DNA of 32,548 nucleotides from Sporotomaculum syntrophicum (GCF_009932395.1 NZ_LSRS01000011.1:18346-50893), one strand, 5' to 3'; positions 23,263 through 32,244 are shown, counted from the stretch's first letter. The notes: generated from the letters alone by a model not told the origin. Made by a program: numbers and translations.

Positions 23263-26200
23263 CCTCTCCTTCCTGTACGTAAAGTGTAGTGATTGTAGCC
23301 CTACATTCCGCGTCTACGTTGCGCAAAGACATCGGTGTTGGCCATGACAGTTTAGCCTGCTGTTTAGTCGCGTAGGAGCCGGCTACTCTTAAAAGCGGTA
23401 ACTCAGAACTTTCAATAGCTTCCCAGGTAGAACCATCCCATTTAACACGCTTCCAGTTTTGCCATTGTCTCGCGCGCTTTTCAATTACCTTTTCAGTATT
23501 TGAAGTCTCGTTTTTATCTATATTTTCTACGCGTTCTATTATTAGTTTCTTAAAATAATCTATAGTTTCTGACGAGTAGGGATAAGGGCTCCTAGCCAGC
23601 ATCTCATTCCCTGCCTGTCTAGCATATGATACCATAACCGCGTGTAACGCGCGCTCCAAGGTCGGTGGTGAAAATGGTGTAGCACTAGTTGGCTCAACTT
23701 GAGCGTAAAGGCGCTCGTGATAGCTACGAAACTTTTCAAAGTGCGACCTGTCACGTGGTTTGGAAGCATTATATAAAGTTATAACCAGCCCGGGGCGTTC
23801 CTCCCACTTGCGTCCTACACGACCAGTAACCTGTATATACTGGGAGGTTGTTTTCGGCTGGCCAACCACACACATTAAAGAAAGCCTGTCTATATCTACA
23901 CCTACTTCAATAATATTTGATGCCAGGCAAGCATCGACAGGAGTTTTATTACTCACACAGTTTACTTCCAAGTCTGAAATAGCTTCAGACACCTGGTCTC
24001 CCCGCAATCTGCTAGTTAATTCCAAAATGCGACGCAACTTGCGAATACCGCTATAATCTATGCCTGTACGGTTTTTGATAACCTTTAAATAATCTAGAAT
24101 ATCAGACTGGAACAAAGTAAGAGTTGTTCCCAGTTCCCTTAAGCTATTAAAGAAAAGTAACAATGTCCACCACGGGTCACGCTCTTCATTATCAAGATAA
24201 ACAGGTGCTTGAAGCAGCGCCGTAAAACTGCGAACTTGGACGGTTTGCATTGAACGTAACCCTGGCGCGTGAACACCAACATATTTCTTGCCCGGGCGCA
24301 ATTCCCCGCTGGGATACCTCGCGTAACGGGCAAAAAACGAGTCACTTGCATCCAGCCCAGGCGGCGGGAACAAGGCTACACTACTACGCCCGTAAAGCGC
24401 TAGTACCTGTTCTTCATAACGTCGAATAGTTGCTGTAGAGCAAACTATTTTAGGTCTAACAGGAATTTCTTTACGACTGTCAGTACAAAGTTCTTCGATT
24501 ACTGTTTCATAAAGACCAACCATTGAACCCAGGGGACCAGAAATCAAGTGTAGCTCATCCTGTAAAATTAGTTGCGGAGGAGAAGAAAACCGCTCCCCGC
24601 CAGGTCCAATGCCAAACAAAGACCGGGCTTGTGGCCTCCATGCAAGCATTGCAAACTTGTCTACAGTTCCTATAACTAAAGAAGGTCGCTTCTCGTAAAT
24701 ATCCTCATCAGTAACGTAAACTGGCAAACCATTATAAAAAACACAATTAATATCGGTGCATTTCAATACTACTGTATTACCTTTTTTCTCGTAACCTTGT
24801 ACTCTCGATATTTTGGCTTTCTTTGGAAGCTGGCCTTCATATCTTCCCATTTGAGCACCACACCACGGGCAACGCCCGAGGATAAAAAGATTTTCCTCGT
24901 TACGGCTTCTCTTTAAATTATTTAGCGCCTCTATAGCTTGCTTCTGGGTGTTAGGTGTAATAGTACCACCTAACCAGATCCCAATGGAAAATTCTTCTTT
25001 TCCTAGCATGTCCTCGTGCTGCCTGCGAAGGTATTCCATAGAACAAATAAGTGCTGAAGCACGCTGGAACTGCTGGGCTGTTAACAAGCGCAAAGTGTAT
25101 CTCATTAATACATTTACCCCTGCATCAGCAGGTTCCTCCAGGCGGCGCATAAACATGGAAAAAGCCGCTAGACCTAGATAAGCTTCCGTTTTACCTCCAC
25201 CCGTGGGAAACCAGATAAGTTCAACCACCTGGCGCTCCGGTATATTTCCACTAGCAGCAGAATGCAAAGACATGAGCAGAAATGCAATCTGAAACGGGCG
25301 CCACTTACCGCGCCCTGGGCCAGGATTGAGACAATCTGGCATTTTATATTCTTCCGAAAATGTAAAACGACAGGATTTAGGATCAAACTTGAGAAACCGT
25401 GGTTCCCTGTGAACTTGCTGGAGAAGCATGGCGTGATTTGCTAACCGGAAAGCTATGCGTGCTTTCTCACATGTCTTTAAGTATTTAAGTCCTTTTTCCA
25501 TCCGGTTTGCACAACACTCGCACTCTTTAATATGTCTCTGTGCAGCATCCCGGTAATGCTCGTTATCAAGAGACGGTATTTCAGCTTTTCTTTCCTCTAT
25601 CCATTTCCTGTATAAATCAATAACCTCGGCCAGCGCGCCAAAGCCGTCATCTCCCGGAACCAGGCCAGCCAAAGAAGCCATAGGTACTTCCACAAGACTA
25701 CCATCTCGACGGGTAATATCCGGAGTAGTACTGGGAATCTCAACCACTGGAAGACATTCAGCACTCACCTGCATAGCCATACCAGTTCCCGGTTCTATTT
25801 CCCAGCTTGCTGCACACCCGTGGCCAACGGCATAAGTTTCTAGCTTTCTATAAAGAAGTGCCAGAGATTTTTCCTCATCGTCCATGTGCTCAAGAGAATG
25901 ACCCGGGTACGGCTTAATGCATGGCTTACTGCCCGGCGCAACTACACACGCTTTAAAAAAGGATTGAAACAAGCACTTTTCATCAAATAACATGTTACCA
26001 GACTCGTCATTAATGGTACGGTTGACAAGACAAACAGTCAACAAGCGAGAGTTTAAATTATTATAAGGCCTAGAGAAAACTTCCACACGGAGGTCAAGCC
26101 CTTCCACTACGCGTGTTGTTTCCACCATCTTTTCCACAGGAGAACAGATTTCACTTGCATTAAACCTTGCCTCTATAGCTACCGGGCTTCGTAACCACCA

Positions 26201-26746
26201 CTCCCGTTCCTTTCCTTTCACTGTTACAGTTTTCTTGTAATAACGCCCGCCGGTTGCAATCACAACTAGCTCCGACCCTTCAGGAAATTCTGCCAAAAAA
26301 CTCACTGCCATGCTGCTTGGCTTAAAAGAATTCGCGGTAGAGATCTCAAAATCATCGGAATCAAGTTCACGAGCATCCTGATAGTTTTTCTCAGCTATCT
26401 TGGCATCATCCTTAGCACAATCTTCAGTTGTCAAATCTTCTGTATAGGTATCAATATTATCTTCTACATTTTCACTGTACTGGTTTTCGCTAGTCAAGTC
26501 ACTTTCTTCTTCCATTAAGGTTCCCAGCGGGTAAAGCACCCCGACACCATACCGCGCTGCCGGCCTGTCACGCTGCAAGATTTCCTCGCCGCTATCTTTT
26601 TGTTTCCACGGCTTGTAAAAGTCTTTTTCAGATTCAAAGACAATTTGTCCCGAAATATCGATTTCCTCTCCTTGTGGTGACGGGCCAACAAGCTCTTCAC
26701 GTAAAGCCTGGATTATTTTTTCTCTATTATTAATATGGACGCTCAC
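23249..26746 (-). CDS. drmA: DrmA-like SF2 helicase (DISARM)
   Basis: An 1165-aa ATP-dependent DNA helicase/translocase. The N-terminal roughly 480 residues are the long accessory region typical of DrmA. Walker A is FPTGGGKTEAYLGLAAFSMF (P-loop 515-520), motif II is DELH (730-733), motif III is CSTATIRR (769-776), and motif VI is QVTGRVGRKW (972-981), preceded by SNIIEVGVDID. A Cys pair CPWC (626-629) and C663/C668 could form a zinc ribbon inserted between the helicase motifs. In DISARM, DrmA with DrmB recognises and blocks incoming phage DNA and is auto-inhibited until triggered by DNA with a 5' end. Length and motif layout agree with the family. It starts 25 nt after the NERD-helicase gene, with GGAGTGA upstream of ATG 26746. 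Confidence 0.88.
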   Translation of the reverse strand: MSVHINNREKIIQALREELVGPSPQGEEIDISGQIVFESEKDFYKPWKQKDSGEEILQRDRPAARYGVGVLYPLGTLMEEESDLTSENQYSENVEDNIDTYTEDLTTEDCAKDDAKIAEKNYQDARELDSDDFEISTANSFKPSSMAVSFLAEFPEGSELVVIATGGRYYKKTVTVKGKEREWWLRSPVAIEARFNASEICSPVEKMVETTRVVEGLDLRVEVFSRPYNNLNSRLLTVCLVNRTINDESGNMLFDEKCLFQSFFKACVVAPGSKPCIKPYPGHSLEHMDDEEKSLALLYRKLETYAVGHGCAASWEIEPGTGMAMQVSAECLPVVEIPSTTPDITRRDGSLVEVPMASLAGLVPGDDGFGALAEVIDLYRKWIEERKAEIPSLDNEHYRDAAQRHIKECECCANRMEKGLKYLKTCEKARIAFRLANHAMLLQQVHREPRFLKFDPKSCRFTFSEEYKMPDCLNPGPGRGKWRPFQIAFLLMSLHSAASGNIPERQVVELIWFPTGGGKTEAYLGLAAFSMFMRRLEEPADAGVNVLMRYTLRLLTAQQFQRASALICSMEYLRRQHEDMLGKEEFSIGIWLGGTITPNTQKQAIEALNNLKRSRNEENLFILGRCPWCGAQMGRYEGQLPKKAKISRVQGYEKKGNTVVLKCTDINCVFYNGLPVYVTDEDIYEKRPSLVIGTVDKFAMLAWRPQARSLFGIGPGGERFSSPPQLILQDELHLISGPLGSMVGLYETVIEELCTDSRKEIPVRPKIVCSTATIRRYEEQVLALYGRSSVALFPPPGLDASDSFFARYARYPSGELRPGKKYVGVHAPGLRSMQTVQVRSFTALLQAPVYLDNEERDPWWTLLLFFNSLRELGTTLTLFQSDILDYLKVIKNRTGIDYSGIRKLRRILELTSRLRGDQVSEAISDLEVNCVSNKTPVDACLASNIIEVGVDIDRLSLMCVVGQPKTTSQYIQVTGRVGRKWEERPGLVITLYNASKPRDRSHFEKFRSYHERLYAQVEPTSATPFSPPTLERALHAVMVSYARQAGNEMLARSPYPYSSETIDYFKKLIIERVENIDKNETSNTEKVIEKRARQWQNWKRVKWDGSTWEAIESSELPLLRVAGSYATKQQAKLSWPTPMSLRNVDAECRATITTLYVQEGEDDFE

Positions 26747-26771
26747 AGTTTCACTCCTTATAAATCTTTTA

Positions 26772-28511
26772 TTAACCCCTTCCCCGCTGTAAAAGAATAT
26801 TTCTAACCTCGCTTTTTACTGTTTCCGCTGCCAGAACAACTAACCTGTGCAGAGCCCTTGTAAGAGCTATATAAAACAGGTTATCTGCTCCCGGGCCAGT
26901 AACCCGGTATACATCAGTAACAATTACAACCCCCGCTTCCAGCCCTTTAAAAGCATGGACAGTACAATAACCAATATGCCCCTTGCCAGCAGTTTCATAT
27001 GGTTTTATTCTATCCTTCCACGGGATTGTGTTTACTTTAACAGCACATTGACCGCTAGCTTTGGGTGATAATATAACAATATCGCCACCACTGAAACCTT
27101 CTTCATACATTTTTTGAAGAATTTGAACCAGCAACTGCTGCTGGTCTTCTTCGCTACAGTAATAATGCAATTCCGGTTCTACCCTGTTATCAGGACGCAA
27201 CACTTTGGTATAACCTGGTTGTGATTGACTAAGCATCTGGGCCAGTGCCGCTATCCGTGGTGTGTTTCGGCAATTTACTCTCAAAGAAAATACAGGTGCA
27301 TGCCCCCCGCGGGACTTTATAAATTCTTCAAGTGAAAGACCAGCATTATTATAAATGTCTTGTTTCTCAAAATCTCCAAAAAATCTCCACCTACCGGTTG
27401 CAAGGCCGCCTTTTAAACTAAGATCTAAAAAGTCTAAGTAATTATTCCTGAGAATATCTTGTGCCTCGTCTACTACTAACTCGTCATAAACAAAATCCGC
27501 ACCTTCGCTTTCTAAAAGTTTTTCCATAGCTTGGAAAGGAAGCTCATTATACCAAAACGAGCTATCCTGAGACTCACGCGGTTTTAATTGCTGGCCAGCA
27601 ATTTTAAGCATATGACGATGGAGCGTGCTAGTAACAACCAAAGGGTTTAGATTACTAGTTTGTTCCTCTAGCCACTTCCCTAGTAACCTGTTAAAGCATA
27701 CAAAAAGAACCTTCCGTCCTGCCGAGCATCCCCGCTTAGCAGCTTCTATTGCTAATAATGTTTTACCCGTACCAGCTGGCCCGGCAAAAGCAACGCGAGG
27801 ATTTGATTCCATTGCATCAAGGGCTACAAATTGCTCTTCAGTATACCGTTTTAGTTCTTCATTTTTCCGAATAGCCCGGGTTTTAGCACTTTCAATAAAT
27901 TCAAAATTTGGCCTTAGAACCCTGGCAATAGCCTCGCATTGCCCGGGATATGGCTCTCGAGATTCAGGGTGAAACCACGCTGCAGCATGGCCGTTTTGGA
28001 GAAAATTCCTGGCATTATTAAGAACTGCTTCGATTAGATTGCTTATTGGTCGCGCCCGGAATGCCCGGCTATCTATTACCTGCCAGGGATGCCACTCCTC
28101 CGAAGTCTTTTTAAACTCGATATACGGGAATACCACTGCTGACCAGAATACGACCCGCGACAAGCCCGGCCTGCACTTAACAAGCCAATTCCGCAAGCTG
28201 TGCATAGCTTGTGAAGCCTGTTTAAATGGCCCGCGAGGGTCTGGTTCCTGGTTAAACCCGTAGTACCAAAGCCCGTCTTGACACTTTAATTTTGAACAAG
28301 CTTTTACTTCCAGGCAAAGAACACCTTTTGAAGGAATAATAATAACAAAGTCAATTTCTCCTGACACTTGTTTTACGTGATTAGCTATATCAAGCGAGTG
28401 CAGGACAATCCAGTCACGAGTTTCCGGGTCGTTTTTTAACCTGTTAAATATCTCGCGTTCTCCAGGACTAGAACACCCGGTGGTAATAATCGCGGGAATC
28501 ATTCTTGCCAT
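26772..28511 (-). CDS. NERD nuclease-domain / SF1 helicase fusion
   Basis: A 579-aa protein. Residues about 15-130 are a NERD domain with a PD-(D/E)xK-type core (GEIDFVIIIPSKGVLCLEVK: the Asp, then E68-x-K70), predicted to be a nuclease. From about 215 comes a UvrD/RecB-like SF1 helicase: GPAGTGKT (244-251), VDEAQD (347-352), a GDFEKQDIY loop, VNCRNTPRIA, TVHAFKGLEAGVVIV (about 517) and YIALTRALHRLVVL (about 547). It overlaps the upstream 535-aa gene by 13 nt and precedes drmA by 25 nt, so it is an integral operon member. Canonical DISARM has a phospholipase-D nuclease (DrmC) but no NERD-helicase; here the nuclease role may be filled by this protein (inference). Confidence 0.85.
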   Translation of the reverse strand: MARMIPAIITTGCSSPGEREIFNRLKNDPETRDWIVLHSLDIANHVKQVSGEIDFVIIIPSKGVLCLEVKACSKLKCQDGLWYYGFNQEPDPRGPFKQASQAMHSLRNWLVKCRPGLSRVVFWSAVVFPYIEFKKTSEEWHPWQVIDSRAFRARPISNLIEAVLNNARNFLQNGHAAAWFHPESREPYPGQCEAIARVLRPNFEFIESAKTRAIRKNEELKRYTEEQFVALDAMESNPRVAFAGPAGTGKTLLAIEAAKRGCSAGRKVLFVCFNRLLGKWLEEQTSNLNPLVVTSTLHRHMLKIAGQQLKPRESQDSSFWYNELPFQAMEKLLESEGADFVYDELVVDEAQDILRNNYLDFLDLSLKGGLATGRWRFFGDFEKQDIYNNAGLSLEEFIKSRGGHAPVFSLRVNCRNTPRIAALAQMLSQSQPGYTKVLRPDNRVEPELHYYCSEEDQQQLLVQILQKMYEEGFSGGDIVILSPKASGQCAVKVNTIPWKDRIKPYETAGKGHIGYCTVHAFKGLEAGVVIVTDVYRVTGPGADNLFYIALTRALHRLVVLAAETVKSEVRNILLQRGRG

Positions 28512-30106
28512 GCATATTCATCCCTCTCGAAATAATGCCCCAGCCTGGATGCAGGAACGGTATATAGCCCGGGAGAAAAACCCTCTACTCTAAAGGCAGT
28601 TAGCTTTCCACCATCTCCTTGCTCCAGCTCAAAATCCATTCTCCCTGTTTTTTCAAGCTCGCTAAGGTCTGAATGCAGTACCTTTTTTAATAACAGGTTG
28701 CGAATATAGTGCCCCGCTTGCCTGTGTGCCGTTTCAATTGCTATAGCTACTTCCCAGTAATCGAGCACTTTTTCTTTTAACCCTATTAAGCTCATAATCG
28801 CTTCGAAATCTTCATAATTCTGCGGTCTAATAGTTTTGGTAGACATCCAGTTACGTACATTTGTAACGCTTGCTTTCACAGCACCACGTGACTTTAACGC
28901 TACAGAAGTTTCAGTAGTCCCCCTCTTACTTACTACATCTCGCAGGAGTTCCTTCCAGTATAATTGCATTTCCCTCGCTTGTCCCGCCTTATCACCTAAA
29001 ATACGGTCAGCTACCGGTAAAATATAATCTCCTCCACCGCTAGTTCGCAGTAATATAAACATTCCTTCGTGTATATCTTTAACTCTAATTCTTTTAACAC
29101 GAGATCCGGATTCATTTCCATCGATATCTTCTTCACTTTCATCTCCTTCCAAATCAATTACAAGCGCCTTTGACTTTTCAGAGCTTTCTAAAAATACAAC
29201 TCCTTCTCCTACCAGCGAAAACAAGCGTGCCTCTACATATTCTTGGGTTTGGTCATCTTGAGATGTACTTAGATTTAGCCTGGCATTAATATCATCCCAG
29301 TTTATTGTTGGTAGTAACTCAGCAGGTTCATTATATTCCATTTCACTCAAGTCACGCGGTTCTTTCAAAACGCTATTTACTTCTAAATCACCAGAAACGG
29401 GATCCTGGCTAGCATGCAGGCTGTATTCCAAAAATGCTGGTTCTCGCTTCCACCTGTCTTTAATCCAGTTGTATCTAATTAAATGAATCTCACTTGCCCG
29501 GGGTGAATCAAAAATATATTCTGGGAACCACCGTGCCGGGCCAATTACCAGTAACCAGTCAAAAAGATTTCCTCCCTGTAGCTGGGATGTTCCTAACATT
29601 TGAACTTTCCGTAAAGCATAGTGTTCGGAAAAAACTTTCTCAACATGTTTTGTTAAGGAAGAATCTTTAATCAATAAAGCAATTTTATAACTATTTTGCG
29701 AGTTAACTAGTACTTTTAAATATTCTAGTAAAGGATTTTCATTAGACTGTGCAAGTTTACTAGCCATATCAAACAAGTCCCGTGCTTTACTAGCTATACC
29801 CGGGTATGTTAATTGCAACCGTTTTAATAATCTTGACATGTTTTCTATTGTTCCTGGTGCTATTACAGCCGGGTGACTAAACCTTAGCGGTGCCGAGCAC
29901 AATTTGAACCTGTAACGTCGTAGCCAGCGTGTAAACTTGGACATGAATTCATCATCAACCTGCATTGTTGAACGTTCAAACCGGGAAACAGCGAGGCAAA
30001 AAGCTTGCAAATCCCGGTGGTTAACTTCATGCCAATTTATTTTACTATTGCTTGAACGGTTATATATTTCATTAGCAACAGGTAGTGACATAAACCTCAC
30101 TTGCAA
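28499..30106 (-). CDS. Defense-operon protein, possible C-terminal part of a DrmE
   Basis: A 535-aa protein that I cannot assign firmly. About residues 130-230 have a helicase-domain-2-like feel (YKIALLIKDSSLTKHVEKVF, then LLVIGPARWFPEYIFDSPRA, then an IHLIRYNWIKDRW strand-helix) but no Walker motifs. A very acidic linker lies near 325-345 (LEGDESEEDIDGNESG). The C-terminal third has a VTNVRNWMSTKTIRPQNYED segment. Its place at the head of the operon, ahead of drmA, is where class 2 DISARM encodes DrmE (about 800 aa), and with the next gene (335 aa) it adds up to a similar length. So a split DrmE is a reasonable inference. It overlaps its upstream neighbour by 10 nt and the NERD-helicase by 13 nt. 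Confidence 0.5.
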   Translation of the reverse strand: MQVRFMSLPVANEIYNRSSNSKINWHEVNHRDLQAFCLAVSRFERSTMQVDDEFMSKFTRWLRRYRFKLCSAPLRFSHPAVIAPGTIENMSRLLKRLQLTYPGIASKARDLFDMASKLAQSNENPLLEYLKVLVNSQNSYKIALLIKDSSLTKHVEKVFSEHYALRKVQMLGTSQLQGGNLFDWLLVIGPARWFPEYIFDSPRASEIHLIRYNWIKDRWKREPAFLEYSLHASQDPVSGDLEVNSVLKEPRDLSEMEYNEPAELLPTINWDDINARLNLSTSQDDQTQEYVEARLFSLVGEGVVFLESSEKSKALVIDLEGDESEEDIDGNESGSRVKRIRVKDIHEGMFILLRTSGGGDYILPVADRILGDKAGQAREMQLYWKELLRDVVSKRGTTETSVALKSRGAVKASVTNVRNWMSTKTIRPQNYEDFEAIMSLIGLKEKVLDYWEVAIAIETAHRQAGHYIRNLLLKKVLHSDLSELEKTGRMDFELEQGDGGKLTAFRVEGFSPGLYTVPASRLGHYFERDEYAWQE

Positions 30107-31104
30107 GCCTCCTTATAAGCACAGAGTTCAATACCAGGCGGAAAACCCTCAAGATCCAGCTTTAGTGCATCACCTGAGCGATTTTGTATGTACTCGTTAT
30201 TAAATTCCTCCACAGCCTCCCGGTATGAAGGCTCAGTGCGGTCTAGTAAAACAACCCAGTTAGAATCCAGGCAATAATCTTTCCACCTCAAGAAACTACT
30301 TGCGCCATCAAACACTATTACTACAGGATTTTCTCCCTTATCAATCCCTTCAGCCAAGCTTTTAGTAGCAGGCCAAATATCTATCTTAAAATTTGGGCTG
30401 TTATTTAAGAACCTCCGGACCCTCAATACATCTTGCAAAGTTCCTTTTATAACCTTTCCACTAGGCTTATTTAATGCAAAAACCGTATTTTCTATCTCGT
30501 ACTGGAGCCATTTAATATTACCAATTATTACACACTCCAAACACGAGCTCGCAACGAACTCGGCAGGAGTTACGTTTTCGAGCAAACAAGCAATAAACTC
30601 CCTGTTGGTGTTAACCAGCCTGCCAACTTGCCTGTCGGGAATAGATATATTCTGGTCCGGAGCAATAGTTACATCTAGTGCTCTTTTTTGTATGAACAGG
30701 TGAGTGGTATTATATTTATCCCGGAGATTTACTCTAATTGCAGGTTGATTTCCAACTTTATCAACGCCTTCAAAAATACCACATTTTATTCTATTACCAG
30801 CTTTAAAAAAAACTCTAGTACCTTTTTTTAGAGTACATAACTGCTTGAAATAGTTTTCAACAGTCTTTTTACCTAGTGATGCTGCCCGGGCCAATACAAT
30901 GCCTGTTGCTAAAAAACTGGATGCAAAAGCTCTGGTAGGAACCGTTATACCGAGCACAGTACGGGTTCCTGATTTTGTTTTTTGTTTTTCTTTCTCACCT
31001 ATAAAGGAGCCAAGAGTTGCAAAGAAATGACACCATTCGGGCACTTGAGTCATCTTTTCACTATCACTAATAAAAGACAAACCAGTAATATTTATTGGCA
31101 TCAT
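30097..31104 (-). CDS. First gene of the defense operon, possible N-terminal part of a DrmE
   Basis: A 335-aa protein of unknown family. It has a helical start, a beta-rich middle (TRVFFKAGNRIKCGIFEGVD, possibly an SH3-like or OB-type barrel) and an alpha/beta end (VVIVFDGASSFLRW, then WVVLLDRTEPSYREAVEEFN) that resembles a Walker-B-like strand and a following helicase-type strand, without a P-loop. It overlaps the 535-aa gene by 10 nt. The start is ATG 31104 or, with better spacing from AGGTGA (31108-31113), ATG 31101. A good promoter lies about 87 nt upstream. Confidence 0.5.
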   Translation of the reverse strand: MMPINITGLSFISDSEKMTQVPEWCHFFATLGSFIGEKEKQKTKSGTRTVLGITVPTRAFASSFLATGIVLARAASLGKKTVENYFKQLCTLKKGTRVFFKAGNRIKCGIFEGVDKVGNQPAIRVNLRDKYNTTHLFIQKRALDVTIAPDQNISIPDRQVGRLVNTNREFIACLLENVTPAEFVASSCLECVIIGNIKWLQYEIENTVFALNKPSGKVIKGTLQDVLRVRRFLNNSPNFKIDIWPATKSLAEGIDKGENPVVIVFDGASSFLRWKDYCLDSNWVVLLDRTEPSYREAVEEFNNEYIQNRSGDALKLDLEGFPPGIELCAYKEACK

Positions 31105-31135
31105 AACTCACCTGCCTAAAGATTAGCTATTAAAT

Positions 31136-31148
31136 CCATTGCCAATGG
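31136..31148. promoter_or_regulatory. Palindrome in the leader of the DISARM-like operon
   Basis: CCATTG-C-CAATGG is a perfect 13-bp palindrome between the predicted transcription start and the first gene. It is a candidate operator; it is short enough to be chance. Confidence 0.3.
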
Positions 31149-31194
31149 CCACAAGCTATAATAAAATCCATACTATATTGTAAATTTAACGCAT

Positions 31195-31224
31195 ATTATA
31201 TATAATCCCGCTATTTTTTGCCAA
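31195..31224 (-). promoter_or_regulatory. Promoter of the DISARM-like operon
   Basis: On the minus strand, TTGGCA (31219-31224) and TATAAT (31195-31200) are 18 nt apart, a strong sigma-A type match. Transcription would begin near 31188, leaving a leader of about 85 nt. Confidence 0.6.
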
Positions 31225-31227
31225 CAA

Positions 31228-31241
31228 ATAAGCATGCTTAT
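31228..31241. promoter_or_regulatory. 14-bp perfect palindrome just upstream of the -35 box
   Basis: ATAAGCATGCTTAT ends 4 nt from the -35 of the DISARM-like operon promoter. The position suits an activator or repressor site. Confidence 0.4.
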
Positions 31242-31272
31242 ATTGGTTCACCAGAAACCACTGTCTTTTCTT

Positions 31273-31288
31273 GGTTATTCGAATAACC
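31273..31288. promoter_or_regulatory. 16-bp perfect palindrome upstream of the DISARM-like promoter
   Basis: GGTTATTCGAATAACC, with no central gap. It lies about 60 bp past the stop of the HTH-like gene at 31348 and about 50 bp upstream of the operon -35. It is a candidate dimeric-regulator site. Confidence 0.45.
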
Positions 31289-31347
31289 CACCACTTTCCT
31301 GATAATTTCCTTTCAGTTTTTCATGGGTTCCTCTTAGCGGTAATAAC

Positions 31348-31833
31348 CTAATCTTTGATCAATTTAACGGTATACCGGTCAATAAGTTCGAATAAGTGAG
31401 GGTAATTCTTGGCCCGGAGAAAAATTTGGTATTCTTCTGCTTTATTGCCGTCCTTTTTGCGGTATAAATTTTTCCTAAAAATCTCGTCACTAATTGCACG
31501 GGTGGATGCCTTATAGTTTGGCTGTTCCGATAATACACGAACCATTGCTTCGTGAAGGGTTAATTTTTCCACAAAAACCACTCCTTTATTTTTCATCCCG
31601 CTGCGGGTGAATATGGCTTGGCCATTTGGCCATAGTTGGCCGGGTTTAGGTGGCCAACCAGTAGGCGGACCCGGCAGCAGGTCCAGCAACGCTTGACAGG
31701 GTTTACCGTTATCCATCGCCTTTTTCATTTGTCCGTAAATATCTTCACAGCGGATCAGGAAGCAGCATTCCTCACCCCACCGTAATAGTGGACCGTAATA
31801 CCCTAAAGCCTCGCCAAATAATTTTAAGTCCAT
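31348..31833 (-). CDS. Small HTH-like protein (HARE-HTH-like C-terminus)
   Basis: The open frame gives 161 aa from ATG 31833, but that start has no ribosome site. A GTG at 31572 has AAAGGAG 8 nt upstream (31581-31587) and would give 74 aa, so two products are possible. The C-terminal 70 residues (LHEAMVRVLSEQPNYKASTR, AISDEIFRKNLYRKKDGNKA, then FLRAKNYPHLFEL) follow the pattern of a HARE-HTH winged helix, a module common in restriction and chromatin proteins. The N-terminal 85 residues (Trp/Pro-rich, PTGWPPKPGQLWPNGQAIF) are unrecognised. It lies just upstream of the DISARM-like operon in the same direction and may regulate it (inference). Confidence 0.5.
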   Translation of the reverse strand: MDLKLFGEALGYYGPLLRWGEECCFLIRCEDIYGQMKKAMDNGKPCQALLDLLPGPPTGWPPKPGQLWPNGQAIFTRSGMKNKGVVFVEKLTLHEAMVRVLSEQPNYKASTRAISDEIFRKNLYRKKDGNKAEEYQIFLRAKNYPHLFELIDRYTVKLIKD

Positions 31834-31998
31834 GCATTGTAAATGAGTTCAAGAAACCATTTGATAATAGTACCATACCTTAACCAGTTGTATTATTCTT
31901 GCACAGTATTGCTAGTAAAAACCAATATTACCCTCAGCAAATTCGGAGAAAGTACGTGTAATACGTTAACATAGTAATAGGGAGTAGGTTTTCACGAA

Positions 31999-32127
31999 AA
32001 GAAAGCAACACAGCGATAAATTAAGGAATTAATTATTAAAGAGTGCATAGAAACAGGTAATGTTACCTTGGCAGCCCGCAGGCATGAAATGTCAGCTAAT
32101 ACTATTAATACATTGTTAAAAGAATAG
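31999..32127 (+). pseudogene. Transposase N-terminal HTH remnant (IS3 orfA-like)
   Basis: Two frames joined by one frameshift near 32025 encode KRKQHSDKLR and KELIIKECIETGNVTLAARR, then HEMSANTINTLLKE before a stop. This is the HTH_Tnp_1-type start of IS3/IS911 orfA proteins (family form: KRRxYSxEFKxxVVxLALE...ARRHGISxNTVxxW). No orfB or inverted repeats were recognised. Bases 31834-31998 hold nothing else visible. Confidence 0.5.
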
Positions 32128-32244
32128 TTACTGGAGAGGTTTAAGGCGGTAAATGATTTTACTTCTGTAATCGCAAATTTCCAATTATAGACATTAGCTT
32201 AATATATGAAAAAATAAGAAATTCGTTTTCGTCCAAAAATAAAT

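Noticed and set aside
30097-31104. A DrmC phospholipase-D protein
   Set aside because: No HxKxxxxD motif is present in this or any other product of the operon.
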